Shown: positions 14,925 through 27,170 of the stretch, piece by piece
Position numbering within the stretch: position 1 is the stretch's first letter
Layout: each line of letters starts with the position of its first letter
NCBI GenBank assembly: GCA_014281115.1
Contig: JACONQ010000018.1
Coordinates: 992,001-1,056,000, forward strand
Reading direction: 5' to 3'
Origin: Laburnicola sp. R22_1
Lineage: Eukaryota > Ascomycota > Dothideomycetes > Pleosporales > Didymosphaeriaceae
DNA length: 64,000 nucleotides
Notes under the pieces: generated by a model
Database searches by the model: none
Told to the model about the DNA's origin: nothing
The model's input: only the letters and a program-made list of their open reading frames with translations
Translations under genes and position numbers: made by a program

Positions 14925-15718
14925 AACTATACCTTAGGCTATAAGTTATCTAGGTTGTTACTATTTACTATTATTATAGAGGTCTTATATATTTGCTATT
15001 ATTATAGAGGTCCTATATATTATAACCTTTTACTATTATTGCAGAGGTCCTATATAACTATTTGCTATTATTATAGAGTATAGTGTTATAAGTAATAGAG
15101 GAGACGTTATAGTTAGAGATGTTACTATTATTAAATCTAGGCAATAATATTAGCGTTGTCTTATCTCTTATTAGTAAGGTAAATAAGATTATAGAGATTT
15201 ACAATAACTTATAATAAGCTTAATAGTTATAACTATAGGTCGCTTATCTAAGTAAGCTAGGCTTATAGTTATTATAATAACTACATTTGCTTATTAGTAA
15301 GCTATTTTTATAATTATTATAATAGTTACTGCATATAAATCTTACTAAGCTTATAGGTTATTAGGAGCTATATTACTTATGAGTAGGTTATCCTTCTAGA
15401 GACTATCTATTATAATAACACTAAGGGGCTAATATTTTGTAAGACGTAACCTATATACTACTATAAATAAGGTAGTAGCTATTCTTTATCTTGTGCTACA
15501 CCTATTATTAATAGGTAACCTATAGGTAAGTATTGTTATTACTATTAGTTATGTAGGTAACGCTCTAGAGGAGGTACCTATACTCCTAATATATAGTTTA
15601 CTTAAGAACGTAGAGGGCCTGCCCACTATGTTAATTAATAGACGTTATTATTAGTAATTCCCTAGAAATAGGCTAAATTTTAGATAGTTAAACTATAGTT
15701 TAATAATCGCTACTATAG
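14925..15718 (-). pseudogene. Element B: leader and start of gag
   Basis: Unresolved RIP-degraded sequence between the R1 insertion and the 5' LTR. It contains three spaced repeats of ATTATAGAGGTC(C/T)TATAT near 14970-15070. Next to the LTR the minus strand reads TAGTAGCGA, which could be a RIP-altered TGGTAGCG tRNA primer-binding site; this is a guess. Confidence 0.4.
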
Positions 15719-15925
15719 TGTAAAGGCACTATAGAGTTATTACGTCGTATATAAGATAATAGTAAATATTAGAATCTAAATATAAGATAGTAGTAATATC
15801 TATATAAGGTAGGTACATAGGCAGGCTATATATATAGCCTTACTTAGGAACCTCGCTTATTATTACGCTAGTCCCCAAAGAGTAATATAACGTAAGCGAG
15901 GGGGTTGCACCTTAGATTAGTAATA
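15719..15925 (-). repeat. Element B: 5' LTR (right)
   Basis: 207-bp LTR starting TGTAAAGG and ending AGTAATA, aligned without gaps to 6856-7062. TSD CTAGC follows at 15926-15930. The whole element spans 6856-15925, 9070 bp including nested insertions. Confidence 0.85.
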
Positions 15926-15930
15926 CTAGC

Positions 15931-18250
15931 CCTTAGGAATTATATAGTAGAGTCTAGATATTATCTCTAGCCCTAGACCTAGAGACTATAATTCTACTAG
16001 AAAAGCTAATCTATAGATTAGAGAGCTTTTATAGGAATTAACTATTTAATTAAAACTACTTAAGCTAGAATAACCTAGGTTAACTCTCTTCTACCCTACT
16101 AAATTACCAATTTAAAAGGAGAACTTATAAAAGATAAATAATAAAATGGATTTAGTAGACCTACTAGCCCTATAGAATCTAGCTAACTTTCTAGAATTTA
16201 TTTAGGCGCTAACGTAGGAATAATTATATGCTACTAGCTTTAATATTAATATAGTAAGCGTCGCAGCCTTTATTTTAAACAGTAGCTATAACTCTAATAT
16301 AATTATTAGTTATACTAGCATCTATAAGCTAGCTAAACTTATTAAGGACTATAAGAGAAAGATCTATAGTTTCGAAAATAAGTTCGAAGCTAACCTACTT
16401 GCTAAAATAAAACAAGCGCTCCCCTAGCTAGGATATACTAGAGTAGAGCCTATCTATTTTTTAAAATTAGATTTTAACGCCCTCCTACCTTACTAAAAGA
16501 GTATTAATTACAATATTAACTTTACTAAAGATCTGTTTATACTTACTACTTTGCTTTTATATAGTATATCTTTAAAATACCTTAAAGTTCTTAAAGCCTA
16601 TATTAATAACTATATTAAGTGTAGGTGTATTATCCCTAGTAATACTAGCTATGGTTTACTAGTATTATTTACTAAAAAGCTAAGTAGAGGTTAGCACTTT
16701 TATATTAATTACTACTAGCTTAATACTATTACTAAAAAGGATATTGTAATAATTCTATTTATTAAAAGATACTTATACGCCTTTCTAAAGCAAGGCTCTT
16801 TACTAAGCTTAATATTTACTAAATATTCTACTAAATCTAGCTTACTTTAGAGACTAAAGCGCTAACTACTTGTTATACCTAGTATAGAAATTATAAGTAT
16901 AAGGTTTTACCCTTTAGTCTCTATAATAGTCCTACTACCTTTTAATAGTTTATTAATAGTGTTTTGGTTAATTATTTAGACAACTTCTATACTATATATA
17001 TTAATAATATCCTTATCTTTTCTAAGGATATTATAGAATATAAAGAACATATTTATAATGTCCTACTTTACTTAAAAGACACTAATCTTTAAGCTAATTT
17101 TAAGAAATGCAAATTTACTATAATAAAAACTAAGTTTTTTAGAGTATATTATTAGCACTAAAGGAATTTATAAGGACCTTTCAAAGACTACTATAATTTA
17201 GGAATAAAAAGAGCCTATAATATTTAAAGTATTATAGAGCTTTTTAGGCTTCTATAACTACTACTACTCCTTCTTGCTTTACTATAGGTAGATTATTTAC
17301 CTCCTAATTAAGCTGCTAAAAATAGTGCCTTTTACACCTTTAGAGACTAGAAATATACTACCTTTAAAGCTACTAAGTAACATATAGCTAGCGACGTTTT
17401 AGTCTTATAATACTTTTTATTTTATATTATCTATATAAAAACTAACTTTAGTAATAGTGTTAATATAGGCTCTCTTAGTTAACTATAACCTAATAGTATC
17501 TAGTACTTAGTTATATAGTACTCTACATTATTAAAGCGTACTAAATTAAATTATAATATTTATAATAAAAAAGTACTAGTAGTTATAGTTTTTTTGCGAC
17601 TAACGGGTTTCTAATAACATTATTATAATAATAGCAGTTATCCCTTCTACTATTAGTAACACAGAAAAGCGTTTTAAGGTGGGTTAGTAGTTATATAAGG
17701 TCATTTAAAATAGAGAGTGCAACTAATGAGTCTTTAAACTACTAGGCCCTTTAATATTATTACTAATTATTAAGCCGTTAAATACTTTAGTACTAAATAT
17801 AAGCTCTCTCTATAATAAGCTTATTGGTTTAAAAAGCTATCTAAATACTATTATTAAATTATATACTAACTAGGCACTGTAAATAGTATAGCTAATACGC
17901 TATTTAAAAATAGAATAAGCTAAAGTTATAAAAGAAAAAGGATTAAGAGGATTATACCTAGTGTTTTCTCCTATAACTACTAGATACTACGAAAGCAGTC
18001 CTTATAGCTATTATAATTGCAAAGTAGAAGAAAGAAAAAGTTAATATAATCCCTAAAGAAGCCTATTCTTATATGCTTATTAATCGCCTACTATATACTA
18101 ATTAAATATATAAGATGCTTAAATAGCTTTAAAAAGCTGCCTATTTAGAATTATTAAGTTTTGCTCTTACCCCTTTAGGATTGCTTTTCTATAAAGACCG
18201 CCTAGTAGTTTCCTTTATAGAGTTTTCTAAACGTAGCTAATTTAAATAAT
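15931..18250 (+). pseudogene. Family A copy A: RT and RNase H relic
   Basis: Resumes pol after element B. Around 16890-17200 the plus strand reads YINNILIFSKDI (the RT catalytic YIDD altered to YINN), then LKDTNL and NFKKCKFTII. The connection and RNase H follow to about 17570. A short repeat with TSD is inserted at 17588-17684. From about 17900 the integrase N-terminal part begins, until R1 copy 1 interrupts at 18267. Stops are numerous and both RT aspartates are lost. Confidence 0.7.
17588..17684 (+). mobile_element. Short repeat S1, copy 1 (97 bp)
   Basis: Starts GTTTTTTTGCGACTAACGGG and has a near-copy at 58504. It is bounded by TAGTAGTTATA at 17577-17587 and 17685-17695, an 11-bp duplication. 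Inside, AATAGCAG and CTACTATT form a small hairpin that is also present in the second copy. It is non-coding and interrupts RNase H of copy A. Confidence 0.7.
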
Positions 18251-18266
18251 ATATACTTATTAGGTT

Positions 18267-19523
18267 CTTTCCTAGGGTTAATTAGTAATATTACGTAATC
18301 CTAGGCCAGCTGTTTAACTAACCACTGTGTTACGTAATTAATAATTTCTTTAATAATATTATTTACTATAATAATAATAATAATAACAATTATAATAGCA
18401 ACTAACCTAACTATTGTATCTAACTCTCTTTTTATAGGAAATTTCCTATTGCAACTAGTAAGCTATATACCACTACTTAGGACCTTGCTACTACTGCCTA
18501 TCTTCCCTATACTCTTACCGCTACTACTTACTCTTACTTTTATTGCTTATAGTCCCCTATCTTAATAGTAGCCTAAATAATTGCTACTGCTTTAATAAGC
18601 TTCTTACGCTACTACTACGCCTTTAGCGTTTTATATATTATAATAAACTTTTTCTTTTCTTTGCTCTAGTCTCTGCCCTTATAGTCCTTATTACTTTTAT
18701 TTTTAGTTATATTTTTAAGCTTTTCTAGTACAATTTTTATATTATGCTATTATTACGTTATAAAGGCTACCTCTCTACTAATATCTAGGTACTAAAGGAG
18801 TGTCTTACACTCTAAGATTTAGAGGTATAAGGCATAGTTAGTCTAAAGATATTACTAATAGGGTACTTAAAGATAAGCTCTAGAGGCGCCTTTAATAATT
18901 CTTCTAGTTATATAAGATTACTAAATCTCTAGGGATTGTCTTTAACTTTGCCTAGCTAGTTATCTATACCCTAACTAAATTTAATAATAGTTATATTGCT
19001 ATAGGTATTAGACTTAGACACAATACTAGGTTACTAGAAAGTAGTTATTATATTGCTGAATATAACAAATAAAGAGTTAGATTTCAAAGATATAGTGTTA
19101 TATATTAAAGTAAAGATTTAGTATACTAGGCGTCGCTAATATTATAAGAGTAAACTTATACACTATGCGCATAGTAAACTATAGTTACGCTACTATTAAG
19201 TTGCGAGCGTAATAACTAAACTATAGTTAAGCGTCCTATTACCTATACTGCCTCTACAGTTATAACTCTGCGGTCTACTACAGCTCTCTAATAGTTTACT
19301 AGTTAAGAGATAATATCTAACTTAGTTATACCTAACTATCTATTAACTACTATTATTAATACTGCTATAAATAAAGTTAATAATAAATTATTATTACTTT
19401 GTGTATATTTTGTTACTACCACTATATACTAGGTACTAGGTTTTAGTGCCTTCTATTTTACTTCTCTCTATATATGGTACGGACTTAACCTTGTTTAGAA
19501 TCTCCACACGACAAAGATGTTTA
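18267..19523 (+). mobile_element. Retroposon R1, copy 1 (1257 bp)
   Basis: Flanked by ATATACTTATTAGGTT at 18251-18266 and 19524-19539, a perfect 16-bp target-site duplication. The 5' end starts CTTTCCTAGGG, shared with copy 2; the 3' end is CCACACGACAAAGATGTTTA, shared with all five copies. A (CAA/TAA)-type run sits near 18372-18395. No protein family could be read in the heavily RIP-mutated interior. Long variable TSDs with one fixed end indicate target-primed (LINE-type) insertion. Confidence 0.75.
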
Positions 19524-19539
19524 ATATACTTATTAGGTT

Positions 19540-20910
19540 ACTACCTATTTAGGTCTATAAAAACTCTTTACCTTTTATACTAGTTATATTACTAAAAAGA
19601 TATAAATATTAATATTAATAGATATATCTATAATTGTAAAGACTATTAGTAAAGTAAGCCTTTACTAAATAAAAGCTAGGATTATTACACTTACTTTTTA
19701 TTCCTAAAAATATCTAGTAAAATATCTTAATTAATTTTAAATTATTCCTAAGAATAAAAAAGGGTATAATAATATAATAGTATCTTATTACTGCCTATTT
19801 AAGTGTATCTTTTCTATACCCTACTATAAGATAGTTACTACTACATAAGCTGCTAATCTCAACTAGTAGTATATATTTAGAGTCTTTAGCCCCCTTAATT
19901 AATTGTTTCTAACTGCGGCCCCTAAGTTATTTTTACTTTCTTAGCTACTTTATATAAGCTTATCAGTATTAAGTAACTTTTTTTATAGTGTAGTATCCGC
20001 AAACTAATAGCTAAACTAAAATTATAAATTAGTATTTTAACTAGTGTTTACGTCTATTTATTAACTTTTATTAAAATAACTAGTTAGATTTACTACCTAG
20101 TATAGACTATGCCTAGGTAATACTACTCTATAATAGTACTAGAGTTTTGCCTTTTAAAATTAAGTTTAGGTATTAGCTATACTTTTACTAGAACTAGCAC
20201 AAATATACCTGACTAGTTACTAAATCTCTAAATAATATTACTTTAGAAAAGGCTAAAGTATAAATTAAAACTTATACTAACGCCTATAAATTTGTCTATA
20301 ATACTGCCTATACTAATATATATACTATCTAGAAAATATAATTAGAGTAGGCTAATAAATATAAATAAGCTATTAATTTTAATATTAGAAACTAGGTCTT
20401 TACTACCTTAAAGGGATTTATTACTAAACGTCTATTAGTTAAGTTAGATTATTAAATAAAAGGACTATACTTAATTATAGGCAAAAAGGCCACTTATTTA
20501 TACTTAAACTTCTATAATATATAAGAGTTTACCTAGTATTCTATACTAATAGGCTTTAAAGGAATCTAAATAATTCCTTACGAGGTTAATTATAATGTCT
20601 AGAACTATCTATTAAGATAGATAGTCTCTAAGTAGCTAGTTTCTTATATTTCTAATAGCAAAGTAGACTATAAAATACTAAAGTACTAGGTAGCGTAGAA
20701 AGGGTATAACTCTAATCTAACTTACTATCTTACTAATAACTTTATTAACTTTCCCCTACTAATTAAAGCTTATTATTAAGAGTACCCTAAGTAAGCTAGT
20801 CTACTAAAATAGTTACTTATTTAGCTAGACGCTGCTCTTTAAAACACCTTTCTAAAGCCTTTTCCTAAAAATAATGTACCTATAAAAATAAAGTTAAAGC
20901 GCTATATTGG
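19540..20910 (+). pseudogene. Family A copy A: integrase and chromodomain relic
   Basis: Integrase C-terminal half, with YIFINFY-type and LLPSIDYA segments near 20050-20110 equivalent to the LLP-IDYA region of chromoviral integrases. Near 20640-20820 the frame reads ISNSKVDYKILKYQVA, KGYNSN and LTNNFIN, a chromodomain (SRI-RG-LQY-VKWKGY pattern) followed by AYY-EYPK. Chromodomains steer integration into heterochromatin. Many TAG stops. Confidence 0.7.
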
Positions 20911-21287
20911 GTGTGCTTAGCTAGGTACTTATTACTTTTTAATACTTATATACCTTTAGGCTTATGTGCGTAACTAGATACTTATTACTTTGTAGTACTT
21001 TTACTCCCTAATAGCCTCTTTACCCCTAGATATCCCTACTACTACTAGTAGTCCTTATATCTTTAGAAACTATCTTACTCTAATTAAAAACTATATAGTT
21101 AGGTTAACACATTTTTTAAAATACTTTCTTACAGTACTAAGGAACCTTATATAATATAATTACGCTAGAGCACAATAAACTAACTAAAACTCTTTTAGCT
21201 AACTATATTTTTATATAGTATTAGAGCTAAAAATACGCTCTATTAGTAAAATACTAAATACTAATATATAGTTTCTAATCTAGCACA
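20911..21287 (+). other. Family A copy A: 3' UTR, truncated by copy C/F
   Basis: Aligns with 60150-60560 of copy B and, inverted, with 21565-21900 of copy C. It stops at 21287, where copy C's LTR starts, so copy A's 3' LTR is displaced beyond C/F and is not seen in the window. Confidence 0.65.
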
Positions 21288-21564
21288 TATAAGAGCAGTA
21301 TATAGCATTATAGAGTAAACCTCTTAGGAATAGCTAGTATAGTTAAAAGAGATAACTAAATTAAGACTATACTAAGTAGGGAATAAGAAAGAGATCTAGG
21401 AGGCCCTTACTTATATAGTAGGTAGTATAGAGCATAGGCCTATACTAACTATACGCTAACACTAACTAGAAAAGGCGCCTTCTATAAGGTAAAAGGCGCT
21501 ATTAGGGTGTAAAAGAAAAGGTAATAGTAAATAATTAGTAAGAAGGCAGGCATTAACTATTATA
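21288..21564 (-). repeat. Family A copy C/F: 3' LTR (minus)
   Basis: 277-bp inverted LTR; on the minus strand it starts TATAATAG and ends GCTCTTATA. It matches the plus-oriented LTRs at 2954, 46860 and 60774. The purine-rich AAAAGGGGAGTTA just upstream on the minus strand (21565-21580) is the polypurine tract. Confidence 0.8.
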
Positions 21565-21920
21565 TAACTCCCCTTTTAAGCCCTAAAAATAGGAAGGAAA
21601 GTATATAAAAATAGGGTGTTTTAGCGAATTTTTAATATAACTAGCACTATTTTAAAGCTAAGGAGGGCTAGAATAGGGATAATAGGCCTCTATAGTTTTA
21701 ACAGTAGCCTTAGTTTTTATTTTAGGTGCTATTTAGTAGAGATATTAAGAAAAGTAGTTAGGGGTAAATTAGTGCTAAATTAGAAATTATATTTTAGTAT
21801 TTAGCATTCTACTAATAGAGCGTATTCTTAGCTTAAATACTATATAAAACTATAGTTAGCTAAAAATATCTAGTTAATTTATTACGCACTAGCGAAATTA
21901 TATTATATAAATTCTTTAGT

Positions 21921-22021
21921 TCTTCTCTAGGGTCAATTCGTAATATTACGTAATCCTGAACTGGCTGTTTAACTAACCACTGTGTTATATAATTAATAAT
22001 TTCTTTAATAATATTTTTGCT

Positions 22022-22071
<50 letters not shown>

Positions 22072-23120
22072 TACAATAGTAACTAACCTAACTATTTTAT
22101 TACTCTCTTATAGTAAATCTCCCCTTATAACTAGCGAGCTATATACTGTCCCCTAGGATCTTGCTACTGCCTATCTTCTCTATACTCCCTTTACCGCCGC
22201 TTACTCTTACCCTGATTACGCTACTACTCTTACTTCTTATTATTTTTATGCGCCTATAAGATTTTAACTACTACTAGAAGCATTTTTTACTATAGCTACG
22301 CGCGCTCGCTCTAGCAACGTATAATAAATACTCTCTTCTTTTCTAATAGTAGCCTACTACTGTATTTTAGTCTGTCCTTTAGCCTTACTAATAATATAAT
22401 AGCAAGGAGCTATTATTATTATATAAATATTACTATATTATTGCTTAGGCCTTTATATAAAAGAATAGTCTTATACTTAAGAATCTAGAGTTATGTAAAG
22501 ATAGTATATAGCCTAAATAAATTTTTAGTTATAACCTCTAGAATAGTATAATTAATCTAGTCCTCTAGTAGGCCTACCTTAACTATATCTTGCAGTAGGT
22601 AGGCTAGATAGCTAATATTGCCTAGCTAGTTATCTATGCTAGTTTTAAATTCTCTAGCAGCTGTCTAACCGCAGGTATTAGACAACTTAATCTTAAGACG
22701 CTAGAAAGCTAGCTTCCTATATATATTAAAGAGTTAGATTTAAAAGACTTAGTGTTGTGTGTATTAAAAGAGAAGAATTTTTAGACATCATAGATATTAT
22801 AAGAGTAGGTAGACTTATATAATATGCGTTTAGCAAATTATAGTTATAACTATACGTAGCTCTACTATGGCTCTCTAACAGCCTACTAGTTAAGAGATAA
22901 TATGTGACTTAGTTATACTAGATAGTAGACTGTCTATTAACTACTATTAATAATACTGTTGTACAGAACACTAATAACAAAATTATTATTATTATATATA
23001 TTTTTATTACTACTACTATGTTCTAGATACTAGATTATAGTGCCTTCTATTTTACTCCTCTCTGTGTATAGTGTGGACTTAACCTTAGTTAGAATTTCTA
23101 TACAACAAAGATATTTAATA
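21921..23120 (+). mobile_element. Retroposon R1, copy 2 (1200 bp)
   Basis: Flanked by AAATTCTTTAGT at 21909-21920 and 23121-23132 (12-bp TSD). Shares the 5' start (CTTCTCTAGGGTC) with copy 1 and the common 3' end. It holds a (TAA)n run near 22022-22070 where copy 3 has CAA/GTT-type sequence. It is inserted in the 3' UTR of copy C. Heavily RIP-mutated. Confidence 0.75.
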
Positions 23121-23132
23121 AAATTCTTTAGT

Positions 23133-26100
23133 ACTATAAAAGAGTATTATAAAAAATGTATTAACCTAACTATATAGTTCTTAATTAGGATAGGGCAGCT
23201 TCTAAGGCTATAGGGACTACTAGTAGTAGTAGGAATATTTCTGGGTAAAAAGGCTATTAAGAGGTAAAATTACTAAAAGGTAATAGGTATCTAGTTACGC
23301 GCGTAAGCCTAAGGGCGTATAAGTACTAAAAAGTAATAGGCACCTAGCTAAGTACACCTAATATAGCGCGTTAATCCTATCTTTATAAGTATATTATTTT
23401 TAGAAATAGGCTTTAGAAAGATATTTTAGAGAGCAGCGTTTAGCTAAATAGGCAACTATTTTAGTAGACTAGCTTATTTAAAGTACTTTTAATAGTAAGT
23501 TTTAATTAGTAAAGGAGAGTTAATAAAGTTATTAGTAGTGTAATAAGTTAGGTTAGAGTTATAACCTTTCTATGCTATCTAGTACTTTAGTATACTATAG
23601 TCTACTTTACTTTTAAGAATATAAAAGCCTAGCTACTTAGAGACTTTATCTACCTTAATAGGTAGTTCTAGAGGTTGCAATTAACTTAGTAAGAGATTAT
23701 TTAGATCTCTTTAAAGCCTATTAGTGTAGAACACTAAGTAAACTCTCATATATTATAGAAGTTTAAGTATAAATAAGTAGCCTTTTTTACTTATAATTAG
23801 GTATAGTTCTTTTATTTAATAATCTAACTTAACTAATAGGTGTTTAGTAATAAATCTCTTTAGGGTAATAAAGACCTAGTTCCTAATATTAAAATTAATA
23901 GCTTTTTTATAGTTATTAGCCTACTTTAATTATATTTTCTAAGTAGTAGATAAATTAGTGTAGGTAGTATTATAGATAAATTTATAGGCTTTAGTATAGG
24001 CTTTAACCTATACTTTAGCCTTTTCTAAAGTAATATTATCTAGAGATTTAGTAACTAGTTAGGTACCCTTACGCTAGTCCTAGTAAAAGTAAAGCTAATA
24101 CTTAAACTTAATTTTAAAAGGCAAAACTCTAGTGCTATTATAAGGTAGTATTACTTAGGCCTAGTCTATACTAGGTAGTAAATCTAACTAGTCGTCTTAA
24201 TAAAAGTTAATAAATAGATATAGATGCTAATTAAGATACTAATTTATAATTTTAGTTTAGCTATTAGTTTATAGATACTACACTATAAAAAAAGTTACTT
24301 AATACTTATAAGCTTATATAAAGTATCTAAAAAGTAGAAATAAATTAGGGGCTATAGTTAGAAATAATTAATTAAGAGGGGCTAAAGACTCTAAATATAT
24401 ACTAATAGTAGAGATTAGTAGCTTATTTAGTAGTAACTATTTTGTAGTAGGTCATAGAAACGGCACGCTTAGATAAGTAAGAATAAGATACTATTATATT
24501 GTTATATCCTTTCCTATCCTTAGGGAATAATTTAAAATTAATTAAGATATCTTACTAGATATTTTTAGGAATAGGAAGTAGGTATAATAAGCCTAGCTTT
24601 TTATTTAGTAAAGGCTTACTTTACTAGCAGTCTTTGCAATTAGAGATATACCTATTAATATTTATATTTATACCCTTTTAGTAATATAACTAGTATAAAA
24701 GCTAGAGAGTTTTTATAAACTTAGATAGGTAGTAACCTAATAGGTATATATTATTTAAACTAGATACGTCTAAAGAAACTCTATAAAGAAAACTACTAGG
24801 TAGTTTTTATAGAGAAGTAACTCTAAAGGAGTAAAGATAAAATCTAGTAATTCTAAATAGACAGCTTCTTAAAGTAATTTAAGCACCTTATATATTTAAT
24901 TAGTACATAGTAGGCGATTAATAAGTATATAAGAATAGGCTTCTTTAGGGCTTATATTAACTTTTTTTATTTTACTCTATAATTATAATAGCTATAAGGG
25001 CTGCTTTCGTAGTGTCTAGTAGTTATAGAAGAAAAAACTAAGTATAAGCCTTTTAATCCATTTCTTTTTATAACTTTAGCGTATTTTATTTCCTAGATAG
25101 CGTATTAGCTATAATATTTGCAGTGCCTAGTTAGTATATAATTTAATAATAGTATTTAGATAGATTTTAGACTAATAGACTTACTATAGAAAGAGCTTAC
25201 GTTTAGTGCTAAAGTATTTAAGAGACTAATAATTAGTAATAATATTAAAGAACTTAGCAGTTTAGAGGCTAATTAGTTGCGCTCTCTATTCTAAAAGGTC
25301 CTATACACCTACTAATATTTCCTTATTATAAATATTGTAACTTAACTTAGTAGTATTTAATAATTTAGAGTACTATATAACTAGATGCTAGGTACTATTG
25401 GATTATAGTTAACTAAGAGAGTCTATATTAATACTATTACTAGTGTTAGTTTCTATATAGATAATTTAAAATAGGAAGTACTATAAGACTAGAATATTAC
25501 TAGCTATAAATTGCTTAGCAGCTTTAAAGGCGGCACGTTTCTAGTCTCTAAAGATATAAAAGGCACTATTTTATAGTAGCTTAATTAGAGGGTAAATAAC
25601 CTACCTATAGTAAGAAAAAAAGAAGTAGTAGTAGTTATAAAAGCCTAAAAGCTTTATAATACCTTAAGTATTATAGGCTTTTTCTATTTCTAAACTATAG
25701 TAGTTGTTTTAGAGTCTTTATAAATTTATTTAGTACTAATAATATATTCTAAGAACTTAGTTTTTGTTATAGCAAATTTATATTTCTTAAGATTATCTTA
25801 AAAATTAGTATTCCTTAAATAGAGTAGGACCTTGCAAATATATTCTTTATATTCTAAGAAATCCTTAGAAAAGATAAGGATATTATTAATATATATAGTA
25901 TAGAAGTTATCTAGATAATTACCTAGAACGCTATTAATAAACTATTAAAAGGTAATAGGACTATTATAGAGACTAAAGGGTAAGACCTTATATTTATAAT
26001 TTCTATACTAGGTTTACAATACGGCGAACCATGGTTGCGCTGTAGCTGCCAGGTCGCGAGCGCGACGACCGAACCATGGTTGAGCGTCCCATCGCCCACA

Positions 26101-26658
26101 CTGCTCCCGCGGTTGCGACTCCGCGGTCCACTGCGGCTCTCCAACGGTCCACCGGTTGGGAGATGAGATGTGACTCAGTCATGCCAGATGGCAGACTGTC
26201 CATGGACTGCCGTCGACGATGCTGCCGTGAAGAAAGTCGAGGACGAAATCATTGTTATTTTGTGTATATTTTATTACTACCACTGTGTGCTAGGTACTAG
26301 GTTTTAGTGCCTCCTGTTTTACTCCTCTCTGTGTATGGTGCGGACTCGACCTTGGTTAGAATCTCCACACGACGAAGATCTTTAATACTAGGTTTACAAA
26401 GTAGTTAGCGCTTTAGTCTTTAGAGTAAGCTGAATTTAGTAGAATATTTAGTAAATATTAAGCTTAGTAAAGAGTTTTACTCCAGAAAGACTCATAAATA
26501 TTTTTTAATAAGTAGAATTATTATAATATTCTTTTTAGTAATAGTATTAAGCTAGTAGTAATTAATATACAAGCACTAACCTCTATTTAGCTTTTTATCA
26601 AATAATACTAGCGAAGTAAAACTAGTGTTGCTAGGGATAATAAATCTATACTTAATAT
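23133..26658 (-). pseudogene. Family A copy C: RT, RNase H, integrase, chromodomain relic
   Basis: Minus-strand pol, co-linear with 16600-20900 of copy A. The RT catalytic site reads YINN at about 25881-25895, followed downstream by the same ILIFSKD string. The RT is interrupted by R1 copy 4 (26020-26384). Homology to copy A ends at 26658, and the missing upstream half is found at 61067, beyond family A copy B. Confidence 0.7.
26020..26384 (+). mobile_element. Retroposon R1, copy 4, un-RIPed (365 bp)
   Basis: A GC-normal island in AT-rich DNA. Flanks ATACTAGGTTTACAA at 26005-26019 and 26385-26399 form a perfect 15-bp TSD. The 3' end CACACGACGAAGATCTTTA matches all family members; the 5' end is truncated relative to copies 1 and 2. 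It holds two CGAACCATGGTTG repeats (26025, 26070) with the inverted repeat GTCGCGAGCGCGAC between (26053-26066). Short frames on both strands here match nothing I recognise. It interrupts RT of copy C and is either very recent or too short to trigger RIP. Confidence 0.8.
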
Positions 26659-26661
26659 TAT
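26651..26661. repeat. Target-site duplication of insertion X (left)
   Basis: CTTAATATTAT is repeated exactly at 46852-46862. The original site was the junction of copy C (CTT-AATAT) and the first bases of copy B's LTR (TAT). Confidence 0.7.
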
Positions 26662-26717
26662 TATTTTTGTTTTTTTGTTAGGCTAGTCTTACTAAGAGGG
26701 ACGTTAGTCAGCTATAT
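26662..26717 (-). mobile_element. Insertion X, 3' end with A-rich tail
   Basis: On the minus strand this ends AACAAAAAAACAAAAATA, abutting the 11-bp TSD. An A-rich tail and a long TSD fit a non-LTR retrotransposon inserted on the minus strand. The rest of X is at 45751-46851, separated by element E. Confidence 0.55.
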
Positions 26718-26864
26718 TATGGGAGAACCTAGCCCTAATTAGGACTTAGTAGAAAGATAGATTAAGTTATGTGTCTAAAGAAAGAAACCGCCTAATAAAT
26801 TCTTAAGAGCGAATTAGGTACTAGCTTACTATGTAACCTGTATAGTAGAGTTTATTCTACTATA
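26718..26864 (-). repeat. Element E: 3' LTR (left)
   Basis: 147-bp LTR aligned to 45604-45750, sharing AGAACCTAGCCCTAATTAGG and the end TTTATTCTACTATA. On the minus strand it is followed by the purine-rich tract GGTAGAGAGGTA (26865-26876), which sets the direction as minus. No clean TSD could be defined in the AT-rich flanks. Confidence 0.8.
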
Positions 26865-27170
26865 TACCTCTCTACCTACTAAAGCTTAGCCCTATTAAGC
26901 TTTATACTAAATACTCTTCTAGAAAACACTCTAAATATTCTATAGCGCCTCCTACTAGTAAGTAGAGGTTAGGCCGTCCTTTAATAGTAAGCTTTACTAA
27001 TTATCTAGCTTTGTATAATCTTAAACAATAGCTTATAAACGCCTACCTATTTTTATTACTAACCTACCTATTTTACTTACTTTCTATACTTTTATAATTT
27101 TTCTATAGTTTAGCTTCTTATCCTCCTAAACCCTAAACTATTCTTAAGCCTTTACTTAGCCTGCCTTATT

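Noticed and set aside
26003..26300. Short overlapping frames on both strands of R1 copy 4
   Set aside because: GC-rich sequence gives chance open frames on both strands; no similarity recognised and other copies do not preserve them.
26020..26384. Solo LTR interpretation of R1
   Set aside because: TSDs of 12-16 bp and variable 5' ends do not fit LTR integration, which gives 4-6 bp.
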